A stretch of 64,000 bases of DNA from NCBI GenBank assembly GCA_900659855.1, contig CAACVI010000004.1, forward strand, positions 1-64,000, given 5' to 3'. This DNA comes from Candidatus Desulfarcum epimagneticum. Its GTDB lineage: Bacteria; Desulfobacterota; Desulfobacteria; Desulfobacterales; CR-1. Below the pieces are notes generated by a model. It did not search any database. It was not told the DNA's origin and saw only the letters and a program-made list of their open reading frames with translations. This document shows positions 50,522 through 59,821 of the stretch, piece by piece (within the stretch, counting starts at the first letter, position 1; the number at the start of each line of letters is the position of its first letter). Made by a program: the position numbers and the translations under genes.

Positions 50522-51823
50522 ATGATGGATTTTCTGAAAGAAATGATCCTTGATTTTCAAGACCTTGAGCTTGAAACCGGCGTGCCTCGACGCGTGGATA
50601 TCGAAACCGTGCCGGGAAAAGCCACGATTTGCATCGGCGCGCGCCGCAGCGGAAAATCCACCTTCCTGTTTCAGCTCATGAGCCGCCTTATTGAACAGGG
50701 CGTTGACCGCCGGAACATTCTCTACCTGAACTTTTTTGACGACCGCCTGCGCGGTCTTCGGCATGAACGTCCGGGCATCATTGCGGAAGCGTATTTTTCC
50801 CTTTACCCGGAAAAAAAAAATGTTGAAAAAATCTATTGTTTTTTCGATGAGATACAAGAGATACCCGACTGGGAGCCTTTCGTTGACCGCCTGATGCGCC
50901 AGGAAAAATGCGACGTGTTCATCACCGGCTCATCCGCGCGAATGCTGTCCCGGGAGATCGCCACGCAGATGCGCGGCCGGGCGCTTTCCTGGGAAATATT
51001 TCCCTTTTCCTTTCAGGAATTTCTCGATTTCAAAGGCATTCAAAGCCAGGGGCCCCTGTCCGCCGGAAAACGTCTGATGATTCAAAAGGCGTTTGGGGAA
51101 TATTGGGAGACCGGCGGCTTCCCCGAAGTCGCCGGTCTCGGGCGGCGGCTGCGGGTCAAAATCCACCAGGAATACTTTAACGCCATGCTGTTCAGGGATA
51201 TTGTGGAACGCCATGATATATCCCATCCCAGGGCGGTGGCCGATCTGGCGCGCCGGCTGGTGGACAACGCCGCCTCCCTGTATTCCATCAATCGCCTTGC
51301 CGGCTATCTGAAATCCCTCGGGCACAAAGCGCCCAAATCAGCGGTGTCCGACTATCTGTCATGGTTCGAGGACGCCTATGTCCTTTTCACCACCCGGATT
51401 TTTGACGCGTCCCAAGCCCGGGCCGCCGCCAACCCGAAAAAAATTTACTGCGTGGATCACGCCCTGGCGACATCCATCAGCTCGGGAATTCTGCTGAACT
51501 CGGGTCATCTGCTGGAAAATTTGGTCTTCACGACGCTTCGCCGCCTCTCCCCGGACATCTTTTATTTCAAAAGCAAAAACGGCCGGGAAGTGGACTTCGT
51601 GGTCCGGAGACCGGATCGGTCCCCGGCGCTGGTCCAGGTTTGCGAGTCAATGGCGGACCCCAAAACCCGCAAACGGGAAATAAAGGCCCTGGGCGAAGCC
51701 ATGTCCGAGCTGGGGATCCATTCCGGGACCATTGTGACACGGGGAGAAGAAAGTCAGACGCGGGTGGAATCCGGAGAAATCCGCGTGACGCCCGCATGGC
51801 GTTTTCTTCTTGAATGGTCTTGA
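50522..51823 (+). CDS. ATP-binding protein, AAA_14/DUF4143 type
   Basis: A 433-residue relative of the protein at 6170. Walker A is GARRSGKS (about 39-46) and Walker B YCFFDEIQEIPDW. ITGSSARMLSREIATQMRGR is the sensor/arginine region, and the C-terminus carries REVDFVVRRPDRSPALVQVC, a nuclease-like beta hairpin in which the usual E-V-K reads Q-V-C. The role is unknown. GGGGGAAAAGCGCC precedes the ATG. It stands alone; neighbours are unrelated. Confidence 0.85.
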   Translation: MMDFLKEMILDFQDLELETGVPRRVDIETVPGKATICIGARRSGKSTFLFQLMSRLIEQGVDRRNILYLNFFDDRLRGLRHERPGIIAEAYFSLYPEKKNVEKIYCFFDEIQEIPDWEPFVDRLMRQEKCDVFITGSSARMLSREIATQMRGRALSWEIFPFSFQEFLDFKGIQSQGPLSAGKRLMIQKAFGEYWETGGFPEVAGLGRRLRVKIHQEYFNAMLFRDIVERHDISHPRAVADLARRLVDNAASLYSINRLAGYLKSLGHKAPKSAVSDYLSWFEDAYVLFTTRIFDASQARAAANPKKIYCVDHALATSISSGILLNSGHLLENLVFTTLRRLSPDIFYFKSKNGREVDFVVRRPDRSPALVQVCESMADPKTRKREIKALGEAMSELGIHSGTIVTRGEESQTRVESGEIRVTPAWRFLLEWS

Positions 51824-51835
51824 AAGCGGGGCACG

Positions 51836-52630
51836 CTACACATGAACGCTTAAGTTCAGTCCCCTCTCCTTCCGCATCTTTTCCAGGTCCCGCCTGAGTC
51901 GCGTCCAGAATGGATGGTCTTTTGAAAAAACGATTTCTTCTATTTCTTCTCTCAGATCAGGATAAAATTCTTTGAATATGGCCTTGAGATTTCGCCAGTT
52001 CCGGTCTGAGCGTCTCTCCATATTAAGACCGTATATCCAGATAGTGTCGGCAAGCGGCTCCAGTCGGTCAATCAGCGGCGCCGCATCCGTGACATGGGGA
52101 ATGACCGGGCACAGGAGAGCGGACGTTTTCACGCCGGCCTCTCTTAATTTGCGCAGCGCCTCAATTCTGTCCTCCGTGTCTTTGGTATCGGCCTCAAAGC
52201 GCTCGCGGTCGCGGTTGTCACTGAACGCCACTGAAACGCTCACCGAGGCTTTCCCCATGCGCCGCAGCAGGTCCAGATCGCGAAGAACCAGGTCTGATTT
52301 CGTCAGAATGCTCGCGGTGAATCCTTTTTCCAGGAGCGATTCTAAAATTTTTCGGGTCTGGAGGCATTCGGCCTCGCAGGGTTGGTAGGGATCGGTATAG
52401 TATCCCATATAGATGTTCTGGGGGGGGATTTTTTCAAGCGCTTCCGCCAGTCGGGTCTCGATGTCCGGATGCGTCAGGATTTTTCGGGTCCAATCCGTTT
52501 CCGCCTGGTTAAGCGCGTAGCAGTAATGGCAATGGTGGGCGCATCCGACATATGGATCAACCTGATAATCCGCGATTTTCAGCCCGCAGGGGACCAGAAC
52601 AGGTCGGCGGGAACATGTGGCGATCTCCAT
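51836..52630 (-). CDS. Radical SAM protein, SplB-like
   Basis: A 264-residue radical SAM enzyme. The cluster motif CAHHCHYC (C-x3-C-x2-C) lies near residues 29-36, followed by YMGYYTDPYQPCEAECLQTR, ASILTKSDLVLRDLDLL and VSVSVAFSDNRDR, the pattern of the SPL/Rv2578c-type subfamily. This group includes spore photoproduct lyase but most members repair or modify unknown substrates. The ATG at 52630 follows AAAGGA; a GTG 27 bases upstream is the alternative. It runs convergent to the ATPase gene. Confidence 0.85.
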   Translation of the reverse strand: MEIATCSRRPVLVPCGLKIADYQVDPYVGCAHHCHYCYALNQAETDWTRKILTHPDIETRLAEALEKIPPQNIYMGYYTDPYQPCEAECLQTRKILESLLEKGFTASILTKSDLVLRDLDLLRRMGKASVSVSVAFSDNRDRERFEADTKDTEDRIEALRKLREAGVKTSALLCPVIPHVTDAAPLIDRLEPLADTIWIYGLNMERRSDRNWRNLKAIFKEFYPDLREEIEEIVFSKDHPFWTRLRRDLEKMRKERGLNLSVHV

Positions 52631-52706
52631 CAGCGAGAATCCTTTCAGCGAAAACACAGCGCCCGGGCCGGGTTAAAGCCCGGTTTCTCTTTTAATATGA
52701 CGGTTG

Positions 52707-53384
52707 TCAGACCGGTCTTTGAATTTTTTTGTAATGAGACACCGGGTAGTCGCAAATTTCACAGGGCAGTTCCGGCTTTTCGTCCATTGTGGAGCCGCAA
52801 ATGTCACACACATGATAATGGGGGCTCATTTTCTCAATTTTCTTTGCCAGCGGTTTGAAAAACAAACCGGAAAATTTTTTGATATCGCGGATAATTTTTT
52901 CGTGCTGCTGATGTGATTTCCACGAATACATGCAATTGAGCACGGTCTGATCATGGGATTCAAATGACATTTTTTTGATAATGTCCGGATAAAACCTGTT
53001 TATCTTTTGAAGCTCTTTGACGGCCGCGGCGTTCAGGTTGGACTTGGTGTCGGCGGAAGAGACGGGAACGGGTCTTTCCTGAAACGCGTCGCCGAAGGAA
53101 AGCAGTATTTTTTTAAAATTCTCCGAATGAATTTTTTCGGAAACTGAAAAGGCGTGAAACAGGTAGGCGATATTGGGATAACCTTCAGACAGGGCTTTTT
53201 TGCGATATTCATCATAATGCCGGTGCGCCGTCGTTTCCGACCAATAGGCTCTTTCAAGCAGCGCCCGGGTCCGGGGATACCCGTCCTCCCGTTCTTCCGC
53301 CTCCGCGAAATGTCTAATATTTGCGAATGGATAACAAAAAGAAAAAAGAACGGAAAGTCGCAGCAGCTGTCGTCTCGAAATCAT
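52707..53384 (-). CDS. Rubrerythrin-like protein with export signal
   Basis: A 225-residue protein. The N-terminus SRRQLLRLSVLFSFCYPFA has a twin-arginine-like start and hydrophobic stretch, suggesting export. A ferritin-like helical bundle follows (LLERAYWSETTAHRHYDEYR; SVSEKIHSENFKKILLS; HEKIIRDI). The C-terminus has four cysteines in two C-x2-C pairs (VCDICG and PCEICDY), like a rubredoxin-type iron site. Rubrerythrins reduce hydrogen peroxide in anaerobes. The export signal is unusual for the family. Confidence 0.8.
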   Translation of the reverse strand: MISRRQLLRLSVLFSFCYPFANIRHFAEAEEREDGYPRTRALLERAYWSETTAHRHYDEYRKKALSEGYPNIAYLFHAFSVSEKIHSENFKKILLSFGDAFQERPVPVSSADTKSNLNAAAVKELQKINRFYPDIIKKMSFESHDQTVLNCMYSWKSHQQHEKIIRDIKKFSGLFFKPLAKKIEKMSPHYHVCDICGSTMDEKPELPCEICDYPVSHYKKIQRPV

Positions 53385-53555
53385 TTTTTTATTTCGCCTA
53401 AACGCCGCGCCCGCCCTGCGGGACTGCGAAACGGCCCGAATCAGGCGCGGGGCATTTTCAAACGAATCCTCATGGGGTTATACGTATGGGTGAACTGACG
53501 AATGACTATCATCTCCCGCGTAAAAAATCAAGAGCCGGAGACCCGGCCTGCCGCG

Positions 53556-54278
53556 TCACGACGGTTTGGAATGCCTTTTTTTAATGGAAAAAAGCTCCTG
53601 AAAGATAAAAAGAAATTTCCCGACGCTGTCGTACTGAATCCGGGAATCCTCGTGATGGGTCCAGGTGACCGGGAACTCCGCCGTCTTAAAACCCTTTTTT
53701 TTGGCCAGCCACAAAATCTCGGGATCGAATATGACGCTGTTTAAAAGGCTTTGGGAAAAAAGGGTCCGGGCCGCTGTCCGGGTGAACATTTTGAATCCGC
53801 ACTGGGTGTCTTTGTATGAAATCCCTAAGTGAAGGTTCTGGATCAGGGTGTACATTTTGCCTGAAAGCGCCCGAAAAAAACCCTGGCCCGAAGTCACCAC
53901 GGCTCCGGAAACGGCCCGGGAGGCGATGGCGATGTCGTGTCCCCGGCGGATCAGATCCATGGCCGTGTCCGCCATTTCCATGGGCACCGAATAATCGGCG
54001 TCCATGAACATGATCAAATCCCCGGAGGCCCGAAGCATGCCATAACGTGTCGCGTATCCTTTGCCCTGGTTGGGATGGTACTCCAGGGCCTGGATGGACA
54101 CATTTTTCCCCGGGGAAAAATCGTTTGCCACCGCCACGGTGTCATCCGAGCTTCCGTCGCTCACCACAATGATCTCTGATGAATACGGCCGCCCCTCCAG
54201 GAAGGCCCGGGAGCGCTCAAGGGTGTGGACAATGCGGTCCTCTTCGTTATACGCCGGTATGACAACAGAAAGCTTCAC
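53556..54278 (-). CDS. Family 2 glycosyltransferase, dolichyl-phosphate glucosyltransferase-like
   Basis: A 240-residue GT-A enzyme. SVVIPAYNEEDRIVHTLERS opens it; VVSDGSSDDT, FMDADYSVP (DxD-type metal site) and DTQCGFKMFTRTAARTLF match dolichyl/polyprenyl-phosphate glucosyl- or mannosyltransferases such as Alg5/DPM1. It lacks C-terminal membrane spans. It overlaps the PAP2 phosphatase gene by four bases, so the two probably act together on polyprenyl-phosphate sugars or lipid A decoration; this is inferred from context. Confidence 0.88.
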   Translation of the reverse strand: MKLSVVIPAYNEEDRIVHTLERSRAFLEGRPYSSEIIVVSDGSSDDTVAVANDFSPGKNVSIQALEYHPNQGKGYATRYGMLRASGDLIMFMDADYSVPMEMADTAMDLIRRGHDIAIASRAVSGAVVTSGQGFFRALSGKMYTLIQNLHLGISYKDTQCGFKMFTRTAARTLFSQSLLNSVIFDPEILWLAKKKGFKTAEFPVTWTHHEDSRIQYDSVGKFLFIFQELFSIKKRHSKPS

Positions 54279-54916
54279 GGGGATATCTCACTCCTTTTTT
54301 TCCGAAAAGACCGTCTTTTAAAAAAACGGATCAGGGAATTGGACGGCCAGGCGAACGCCATGGCGCAGGCCGTTCCGGCCGCGGCCCCCCCGACCACATC
54401 CAGCGGGAAATGAACCCCTAAGTAAACCCGGGAATATCCCACGAGCCCGGCGATGAGATAAAAAAACGCCCACATCTTTCTGAAAAAAAAGCTGAAAAAA
54501 ACCGCGCCGGCAAAGATGTTGGTGGCGTGGGAGGACGGCAGGGAGTTGGACTGGCCCCGGATCACCTCCTTCAGCGGCGGGGTGACGCTCCATGTTTTTC
54601 TCATCCGGTCATAAAGATGAACCTCGGACTGGCTGTGATAGGGCCGGGGCCGCTCAAAAAAAGGCTTCAGCACAGCCGAGCTGAGATTCTCCGAAGCGGC
54701 GATCAGAAGAAGCGCGGAAACCGCCGCCACCCGAAATTTGGCGTCGTTTTTAATGATCAGGAAAAGCCAGGCCAGCGTCATGGGGATATAAAACAGCTTG
54801 ACGTTGGACATGATGGGCATGAACACATCCAAAAAAGGATTCTGCCAGTCCCGGTTGATGATGTAAAACAGCTTGATATCCATTTTTTCCAAAAAATTTA
54901 AAATATTTGCAATCAT
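54275..54916 (-). CDS. PAP2-family membrane phosphatase
   Basis: A 213-residue membrane protein with about five to six spans. The three PAP2 motifs are present: KPFFERPRP, SLPSSHATNIF and SRVYLGVHFPLDVVGG. Family members dephosphorylate undecaprenyl pyrophosphate or remove a lipid A phosphate (LpxE/LpxF, PgpB). Its place beside a glycosyltransferase and 70 bases from msbA favours a lipid-carrier or lipid A substrate. It overlaps the glycosyltransferase by four bases (ATGA). Confidence 0.88.
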   Translation of the reverse strand: MIANILNFLEKMDIKLFYIINRDWQNPFLDVFMPIMSNVKLFYIPMTLAWLFLIIKNDAKFRVAAVSALLLIAASENLSSAVLKPFFERPRPYHSQSEVHLYDRMRKTWSVTPPLKEVIRGQSNSLPSSHATNIFAGAVFFSFFFRKMWAFFYLIAGLVGYSRVYLGVHFPLDVVGGAAAGTACAMAFAWPSNSLIRFFKRRSFRKKRSEISP

Positions 54917-54985
54917 AATAAACTCGCGATGGGTTAGGCGGCGTCGCGCCGGATCGGATTTTGCTCTGATCAGACGGGGCCGTCG

Positions 54986-56731
54986 TTATTTTTTAAACTG
55001 AATGCGGCACAACTCATAATACTGCCCCCGGGCCGCCATCAGCTCCTCATGTTTTCCATGCTCCACAATGCGGCCGTCTTCCATGGCCACGATCCGGTGG
55101 GCGTTTCGCACGGTGGAAAGCCGGTGGGCGATGACAAAGGCGCAGCGGCCCTTCATAAGGTTGTCCAGGGCTTTCTGGACAATCCTTTCCGCGCTTGAGT
55201 CCAGAGAGGAGGTGGCCTCATCCAGGATCAGGATCGGGGCGTTTTTCATCAGCGCCCGGGCGATGCAGATCCGCTGTTTTTCCCCCCCGGAAAGCCGGGC
55301 GCCCAGCTCCCCGGCCAGGGTGTCGAATCCGTCGGGGAAATTTTGTATAAAATCGTATGCGTACGCCGATTTCGCGGCCTTTTCCACATCCGCGTCCGAT
55401 GGATTTTCCGCCCCGTAGGCGATATTGTTCCGGATGGTGTCGTTGAACAAAATGGGCTCCTGGGTCACGATGGCGATCTGTTTGCGCAAAGACGTCAGGG
55501 ACATGTCCCGAATATCCACCCCCCCGATCTTTATGGCGCCGCTGAACACATCGTAAAACCGGGGGATCATATTCACCAGGGTGGTTTTGCCGGCGCCGCT
55601 TTTGCCCACGATGGCCACCATCTCCCCCGGCTCGGCCCGCAGATCGATGTTTTTTAAGACCTTTTTCTCCTGGTATTTGAACGAAACGTCCTCAAAGGCC
55701 ACGGCGTGGGGACCCGGCGGCAAGAGAGCCGGCTTTTCGGGGTCCTTGATCTCCCGGGGGGTTTCGATGATGTCAAACACCCGGTCGGCGGCGGCCATGC
55801 CCTCCTGGATGGTGTTGTTGATGCGGCTGAGCTTTTTCACCGGGTCATAGAGCATGAGCACGGCGGCCATGAAGGAAAAAAAGGTGCCGGCCGTGGAGGT
55901 TCCGTTGATGACCCGGTAGCCGCCGTAGCCGATGATAAAGGCGATGCCCACCCCGGCCAGCGCCTCCATGATGGCCGGGGAAAGGGCCTTGGCGATGACG
56001 GTCCGGATCTCGATTTTAAACAGCGCCCGGGTTTTTTCAAAAAACCGCTTTTTCTCGCGCTTTTCCATGCCGAACGCCTTGACGATTTTGTTTCCGGCGA
56101 ATGTCTCATGGAGAAACACGTTGATGTCCGACAGGGCCTCCTGCCGGCCGCCGGTGAAACGGCGGACCTTCCGGCCGAATTTCACCACCGGCAGAAAGGC
56201 GGCGGGCAAAATGATGATGGCGAAAAGCGCCAGCTCCCATTCCCGGTAAAAAATCACGGCGGTGAGAAACAGGATGGTGAAAAAATCCCGAAGGGAGCCC
56301 TTGACGGCGTCTGAGACCATGGCCCTGATCACGGTGGCGTCGTTGGTGATGCGCGACATCAGGCCCCCGGTCTTTTCCCGGTGGAAAAAAGACAACGGCA
56401 GGTCCATGATCCGGCCGTACAGGTCGTCCCGGAGGCGGCGGATGATGCTTTCCCCGATGTGGCTCATGAAATAGTCCTGGCCGTAAATCCCGATCCCCCG
56501 GAAAAAATACATGGCCAGCACCACGACGGGCAGGGCTTTGAGCATGCCGACGTCTTTGTTGACAAAAATATCGTCAATGACGTTTTTGATCAGGTAGGCG
56601 GAGCCGGCCGTGGACAGAGAGATGGCCAGGCTGCACAGCATGGCCCCGAACAGCTTGAAACGCTTTTCAAACACCAGCCTCAGAAGGCGTCGGTGCCGGG
56701 GCTTTATTTTTCCCGAGGGGAAGAGGCTCAT
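54986..56731 (-). CDS. msbA: Lipid A export ABC transporter MsbA
   Basis: A 581-residue half-transporter: a six-span membrane domain (about 20-310) then an ATPase domain with Walker A GKSGAGKTT (near 375-383), signature LSGGEKQR and Walker B ILILDEATSSLD, and the switch IAHRLSTVRNA. It flips core-lipid A across the inner membrane. It is the last gene of the minus-strand lipid A cluster before the PAP2/GT2 pair. The LPLAT gene is 60 bases upstream. Confidence 0.9.
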   Translation of the reverse strand: MSLFPSGKIKPRHRRLLRLVFEKRFKLFGAMLCSLAISLSTAGSAYLIKNVIDDIFVNKDVGMLKALPVVVLAMYFFRGIGIYGQDYFMSHIGESIIRRLRDDLYGRIMDLPLSFFHREKTGGLMSRITNDATVIRAMVSDAVKGSLRDFFTILFLTAVIFYREWELALFAIIILPAAFLPVVKFGRKVRRFTGGRQEALSDINVFLHETFAGNKIVKAFGMEKREKKRFFEKTRALFKIEIRTVIAKALSPAIMEALAGVGIAFIIGYGGYRVINGTSTAGTFFSFMAAVLMLYDPVKKLSRINNTIQEGMAAADRVFDIIETPREIKDPEKPALLPPGPHAVAFEDVSFKYQEKKVLKNIDLRAEPGEMVAIVGKSGAGKTTLVNMIPRFYDVFSGAIKIGGVDIRDMSLTSLRKQIAIVTQEPILFNDTIRNNIAYGAENPSDADVEKAAKSAYAYDFIQNFPDGFDTLAGELGARLSGGEKQRICIARALMKNAPILILDEATSSLDSSAERIVQKALDNLMKGRCAFVIAHRLSTVRNAHRIVAMEDGRIVEHGKHEELMAARGQYYELCRIQFKK

Positions 56732-56791
56732 GGGGGGTTCTTTCCGTTTTCGATTTTCAAACGATTTTATGCCGGCCGTCGGGCCGGATTT

Positions 56792-57481
56792 TTAAGGGGT
56801 TTTGTGGCCAAAATGCGCGTCCACCTCTTCGGTGAGCCGGCGCATCTGTTTCTCCAGCTCTTTTCTTTTCAACTCGATCCCGTCCTCGTCCGCGTCCGGG
56901 CTCACATGAACCGGGTCTCCGTACACGATCCGGCACCGGGTGAAGGGAAGGGGCAGAATAAAGCGGTCCCAGGAGCGGAACACGACGCCGCGTCCGGCCC
57001 CGTAAGTCACCGGGACGATGGGACGGCCCATTCTTCGGGCCAGGAGGACCACCCCTTTCTGAACCCGGAAGCGGGGGCCCTGGGGGCCGTCGGGAATGAC
57101 GGTCCCGGGGTCCGGGGACTCGGCGCTCATGGCCTCCACGATTTTCTCCAGCGCCTTCATCCCCCCTTTTTTCGAAGAGCCCCGGACAGGTTTTTGACCC
57201 TGCCGCTCCAGGATCCGGGCGATGATCTCCCCGTCCTCGGAGGCGCTCACCATGATGGCCGAGCCGTGGCCCTTGTACAGATAGCTGAACGGCAGAATCC
57301 GGGAATGCCACAGGGCGAAGACGTTTTTCCTGGAGTCAATGAGTTCCCGGACTTTTTCAAGCCCCCGGGATTCGATTTTGATGGTCGAAAAAAGCAGATC
57401 GATAAACAGCTTGCCCAAAAGCCCCACCAGCCGCCATTTAAGCTCGACTAAAAAATTCCGGATCGCGGATCGAGTCGTCAT
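56792..57481 (-). CDS. DUF374 lysophospholipid/lipid A acyltransferase
   Basis: A 229-residue LPLAT-fold protein. The acyltransferase start FALWHSRILPFSYLYKGHG carries the H of the usual H-x4-D motif in altered form (WHSRIL). The PDGPQGPRFRVQKGVVLLA block and VYGDPVHVSP match DUF374. In Desulfobacterota and epsilon-related bacteria these genes sit next to lpxB or msbA and are thought to add the secondary acyl chain to lipid A in place of LpxL. It overlaps lpxB by four bases. Confidence 0.85.
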   Translation of the reverse strand: MTTRSAIRNFLVELKWRLVGLLGKLFIDLLFSTIKIESRGLEKVRELIDSRKNVFALWHSRILPFSYLYKGHGSAIMVSASEDGEIIARILERQGQKPVRGSSKKGGMKALEKIVEAMSAESPDPGTVIPDGPQGPRFRVQKGVVLLARRMGRPIVPVTYGAGRGVVFRSWDRFILPLPFTRCRIVYGDPVHVSPDADEDGIELKRKELEKQMRRLTEEVDAHFGHKTP

Positions 57482-58629
57482 TTCATCATCTCCAAAGCGA
57501 TTTTCGCCGCGCGCTCCGAGGCCCCGGGGCCTCCCATGGCGTCCCGGATCCCCCCCAGCGCCTCCGCGGCCTTTCGAAGCCGGTCCGGGTCTGTGAGGGC
57601 GCCGTGGGCGACGGCCGCGATCTTTTCCGGCGTGGCGTCCGTTTGAATCAGCTCGGGAACCACCGGGGAGGCCGCGATGTGGTTGGCGATGCCGATGTGC
57701 TCCACCCGGACCAGGGCCTTGGCCACCCAGTGGCTCACCGGTGAAATTTTGTAAATAATGACATGGGGCGTCCGGGACAGGGCCGTTTCCAGGGTCACGG
57801 TTCCCGACACGGCGATGACGAAATCGCTTTTTTCCAAAACCGATCCCGCGCCGGATTCGTCTATATGAAAACGCCCGGACGCCGGGCCCCGGGCCACAAC
57901 GGCGTCCATAAAATCCCGTTTCACTCCCGGGGCCAGGGAAATGACGAACTCCGGGGCCGGACGCCCGTCTTTTCTGAATTTTTCCTCCAGAAGCCGGGCC
58001 GCGCCCATCATGACGGGCAGATGCCTTTCGATTTCTTTTCCCCGGGACCCCGGCAAAAGCCCCAGGATCCGGCGCCCGTTTTCGGGCCTGTCGGGAAGGG
58101 GCCGGGGGGCCGGGGCGCCCGGCTCGTCCAGAAAGGGATGCCCCACAAAGGTGACCGGGACCCCGCGCTCCTCATACAGGACGGCCTCAAAGGGAAAAAT
58201 CACAGCCATGTGATCCACCCGCCTGGCGATTTTTTTGATCCGTCCCCGCCGCCATGCCCAGACCTGGGGACTGATGTAATAAAGGACCGGGACCCCCAGT
58301 TTTTTGGCCGTCGCCGCCACCCTGAGATTGAAATCAGGAAAATCCACCAGGATCAAAAGGTCCGGACGCAGACTCTTCAAAAGGCGCCGGGCCGCGGCGA
58401 ATCCTTTCAGAATGTGGGACAGCGCCCCGAAGACCTCGGTGACGCCCACCACCGACATCAAAGCGGCGTCAAAAACCAGGCGGACCCCCTCTTTTTCAAG
58501 GGCCGGGCCGCCGATGCCGCAAAAAAAAAGCCCGTCTCTTTTTTGGTCCATGGCCCGGACCAGCCTCGCGGCGTGATGGTCCCCGGAGGATTCCCCGGCG
58601 ATGACCATGACGGTCCCGGCGGACTTCAT
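57478..58629 (-). CDS. lpxB: Lipid-A-disaccharide synthase
   Basis: A 383-residue GT-B glycosyltransferase that joins UDP-diacylglucosamine and lipid X. VMVIAGESSGDHHAARLVRA is the family's opening, then GVTEVFGALSHI, LLILVDFPDFNLRVAATAKK, YYISPQVWAWRRGRIKKIAR, FPFEAVLYEERGVPVTFVGHP and LLPGSRGKEIERHLP, all LpxB hallmarks. The length is normal. It overlaps both neighbours (ATGA), indicating one operon. Confidence 0.95.
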   Translation of the reverse strand: MKSAGTVMVIAGESSGDHHAARLVRAMDQKRDGLFFCGIGGPALEKEGVRLVFDAALMSVVGVTEVFGALSHILKGFAAARRLLKSLRPDLLILVDFPDFNLRVAATAKKLGVPVLYYISPQVWAWRRGRIKKIARRVDHMAVIFPFEAVLYEERGVPVTFVGHPFLDEPGAPAPRPLPDRPENGRRILGLLPGSRGKEIERHLPVMMGAARLLEEKFRKDGRPAPEFVISLAPGVKRDFMDAVVARGPASGRFHIDESGAGSVLEKSDFVIAVSGTVTLETALSRTPHVIIYKISPVSHWVAKALVRVEHIGIANHIAASPVVPELIQTDATPEKIAAVAHGALTDPDRLRKAAEALGGIRDAMGGPGASERAAKIALEMMK

Positions 58630-59621
58630 TTTAAAGTCCTCTTTCCGGCGGCCGGAAGGCTTTCGTGTATGCGGTCCGTGATGATCAGGGCGATTTCAAG
58701 CGCCTCGGCGCCCATGCGGCCGGTGACCTCAGGGGATTTTTTTGTCCGAATCGCCTCAATGAAAGACTCCAGCTCGTCTTTGAGCGCGTCGGCTTTTTCA
58801 AAAGACAGGGTCCGGCCCTCCATGCCCGGAAGGTCCCAGTCCCCGGGGGGCCGGCCCGCGTCCACGCCCTCGGGCGGGGCGCCTGATTTGAACACCGTCA
58901 TTTCCCGGTTTCCGAAATCCGCCTGAATATAGGCGTCTTTTTGAAACACCGTCATGGTCCGGCTGTCCGACTCGGCGACGCGCCCGGCCGCGAGATGGGC
59001 CGCGCATCCGTTTTCAAACTCGATCCGGGCCATGGCCATATCAATGCGGTCCGTGGCCACCGGGGCGCCCGAGGCCCGGATGTCCCGGACCGGGGAGTTG
59101 GCCAGCGCCAGCGCGATGTCGATGTCATGGATCATCATATCCAGAATCACGCTCACATCGGCGGCCCTTTCCTTGAACCGGCTCATCCGCCGCGCCTCAA
59201 ACAGGAAGGGGCCGTCCGCGATTCGGCGCAGCGCCCGGGTCACGGGATTGAACCGCTCGATGTGGCCGGTCTGGATGATCCGGCCGTTCTTTTCCGCGAT
59301 GTCCATCAGCTCCCGGGCCTGATCCAGGTTTTCGGTGATGGGTTTTTCAATGAGCAGATGGGCGCCGTTGGCCAGAAAATCCCGGCTCACCTCAAAATGC
59401 GCGGGGGTGGAGGTGACCACGCTGGCCGCGTCCACCTTTCCCAGAAGCTTACGGTGATCCGAATATGATTTCGCGCCAAAACGGGCCGCGACCTCATCAG
59501 CGGCGGCCGGGTCAAGGTCGGCCACCCCCACCAGATCCACGTGGGGCATGCCCGCGTATTTCTCAGCGTGGAACTTTCCCAGATACCCGGCGCCGATGAC
59601 GGCGACTCGGAGTGTTTTCAT
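58626..59621 (-). CDS. Gfo/Idh/MocA oxidoreductase of the lipid A cluster
   Basis: A 331-residue NAD(P)-dependent oxidoreductase. The Rossmann motif is VAVIGAGYLGKFHAEKY (6-22), followed by LIEKPITENLDQA and TGHIERFNPVTRAL, the EKP and catalytic-region motifs of the family. Genes of this type are regularly found between lpxI/lpxA and lpxB. GnnA, the enzyme that oxidises UDP-GlcNAc toward UDP-GlcNAc3N for amide-linked lipid A, is one member, but no GnnB transaminase is in the window. The substrate therefore stays open. It overlaps lpxB by four bases. Confidence 0.85.
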   Translation of the reverse strand: MKTLRVAVIGAGYLGKFHAEKYAGMPHVDLVGVADLDPAAADEVAARFGAKSYSDHRKLLGKVDAASVVTSTPAHFEVSRDFLANGAHLLIEKPITENLDQARELMDIAEKNGRIIQTGHIERFNPVTRALRRIADGPFLFEARRMSRFKERAADVSVILDMMIHDIDIALALANSPVRDIRASGAPVATDRIDMAMARIEFENGCAAHLAAGRVAESDSRTMTVFQKDAYIQADFGNREMTVFKSGAPPEGVDAGRPPGDWDLPGMEGRTLSFEKADALKDELESFIEAIRTKKSPEVTGRMGAEALEIALIITDRIHESLPAAGKRTLK

Positions 59622-59664
59622 GCGCTTTTCTCCCTGAATTGAAGTGAATGGACGCGAAGAATCT

Positions 59665-59818
59665 TGACAGCATCATAAAAAGTCCGATCTACTGCGTTGC
59701 GGCGGTTTTTTGTTCGTTCGGCATACTGGGTATCGCCTCGCTTATTAAAAATAACCACCACGCCTTGTATATCGAACTTTTTACGACGCTGTCCCGTGAC
59801 TTTTTACGAGTTTATCAA
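59665..59818 (-). repeat. Diverged copy of the dispersed repeat inside the lipid A cluster
   Basis: Ends TGACAGCATCATAAAAAGTC and CGACGCTGTCCCGTGACTTT then TTACGAGTTTATCAA are conserved. The core has diverged (TTGTTCGTTCGGCATACTGG), losing the perfect palindrome. It lies between lpxI (stop 4 bases away) and the Gfo/Idh start (about 45 bases away). Confidence 0.85.
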
Positions 59819-59821
59819 TTT

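Noticed and set aside
53486-53584. Short plus-strand frame MGELTNDYHLPRKK...
   Set aside because: Only 32 codons, no ribosome site and no family I can support.
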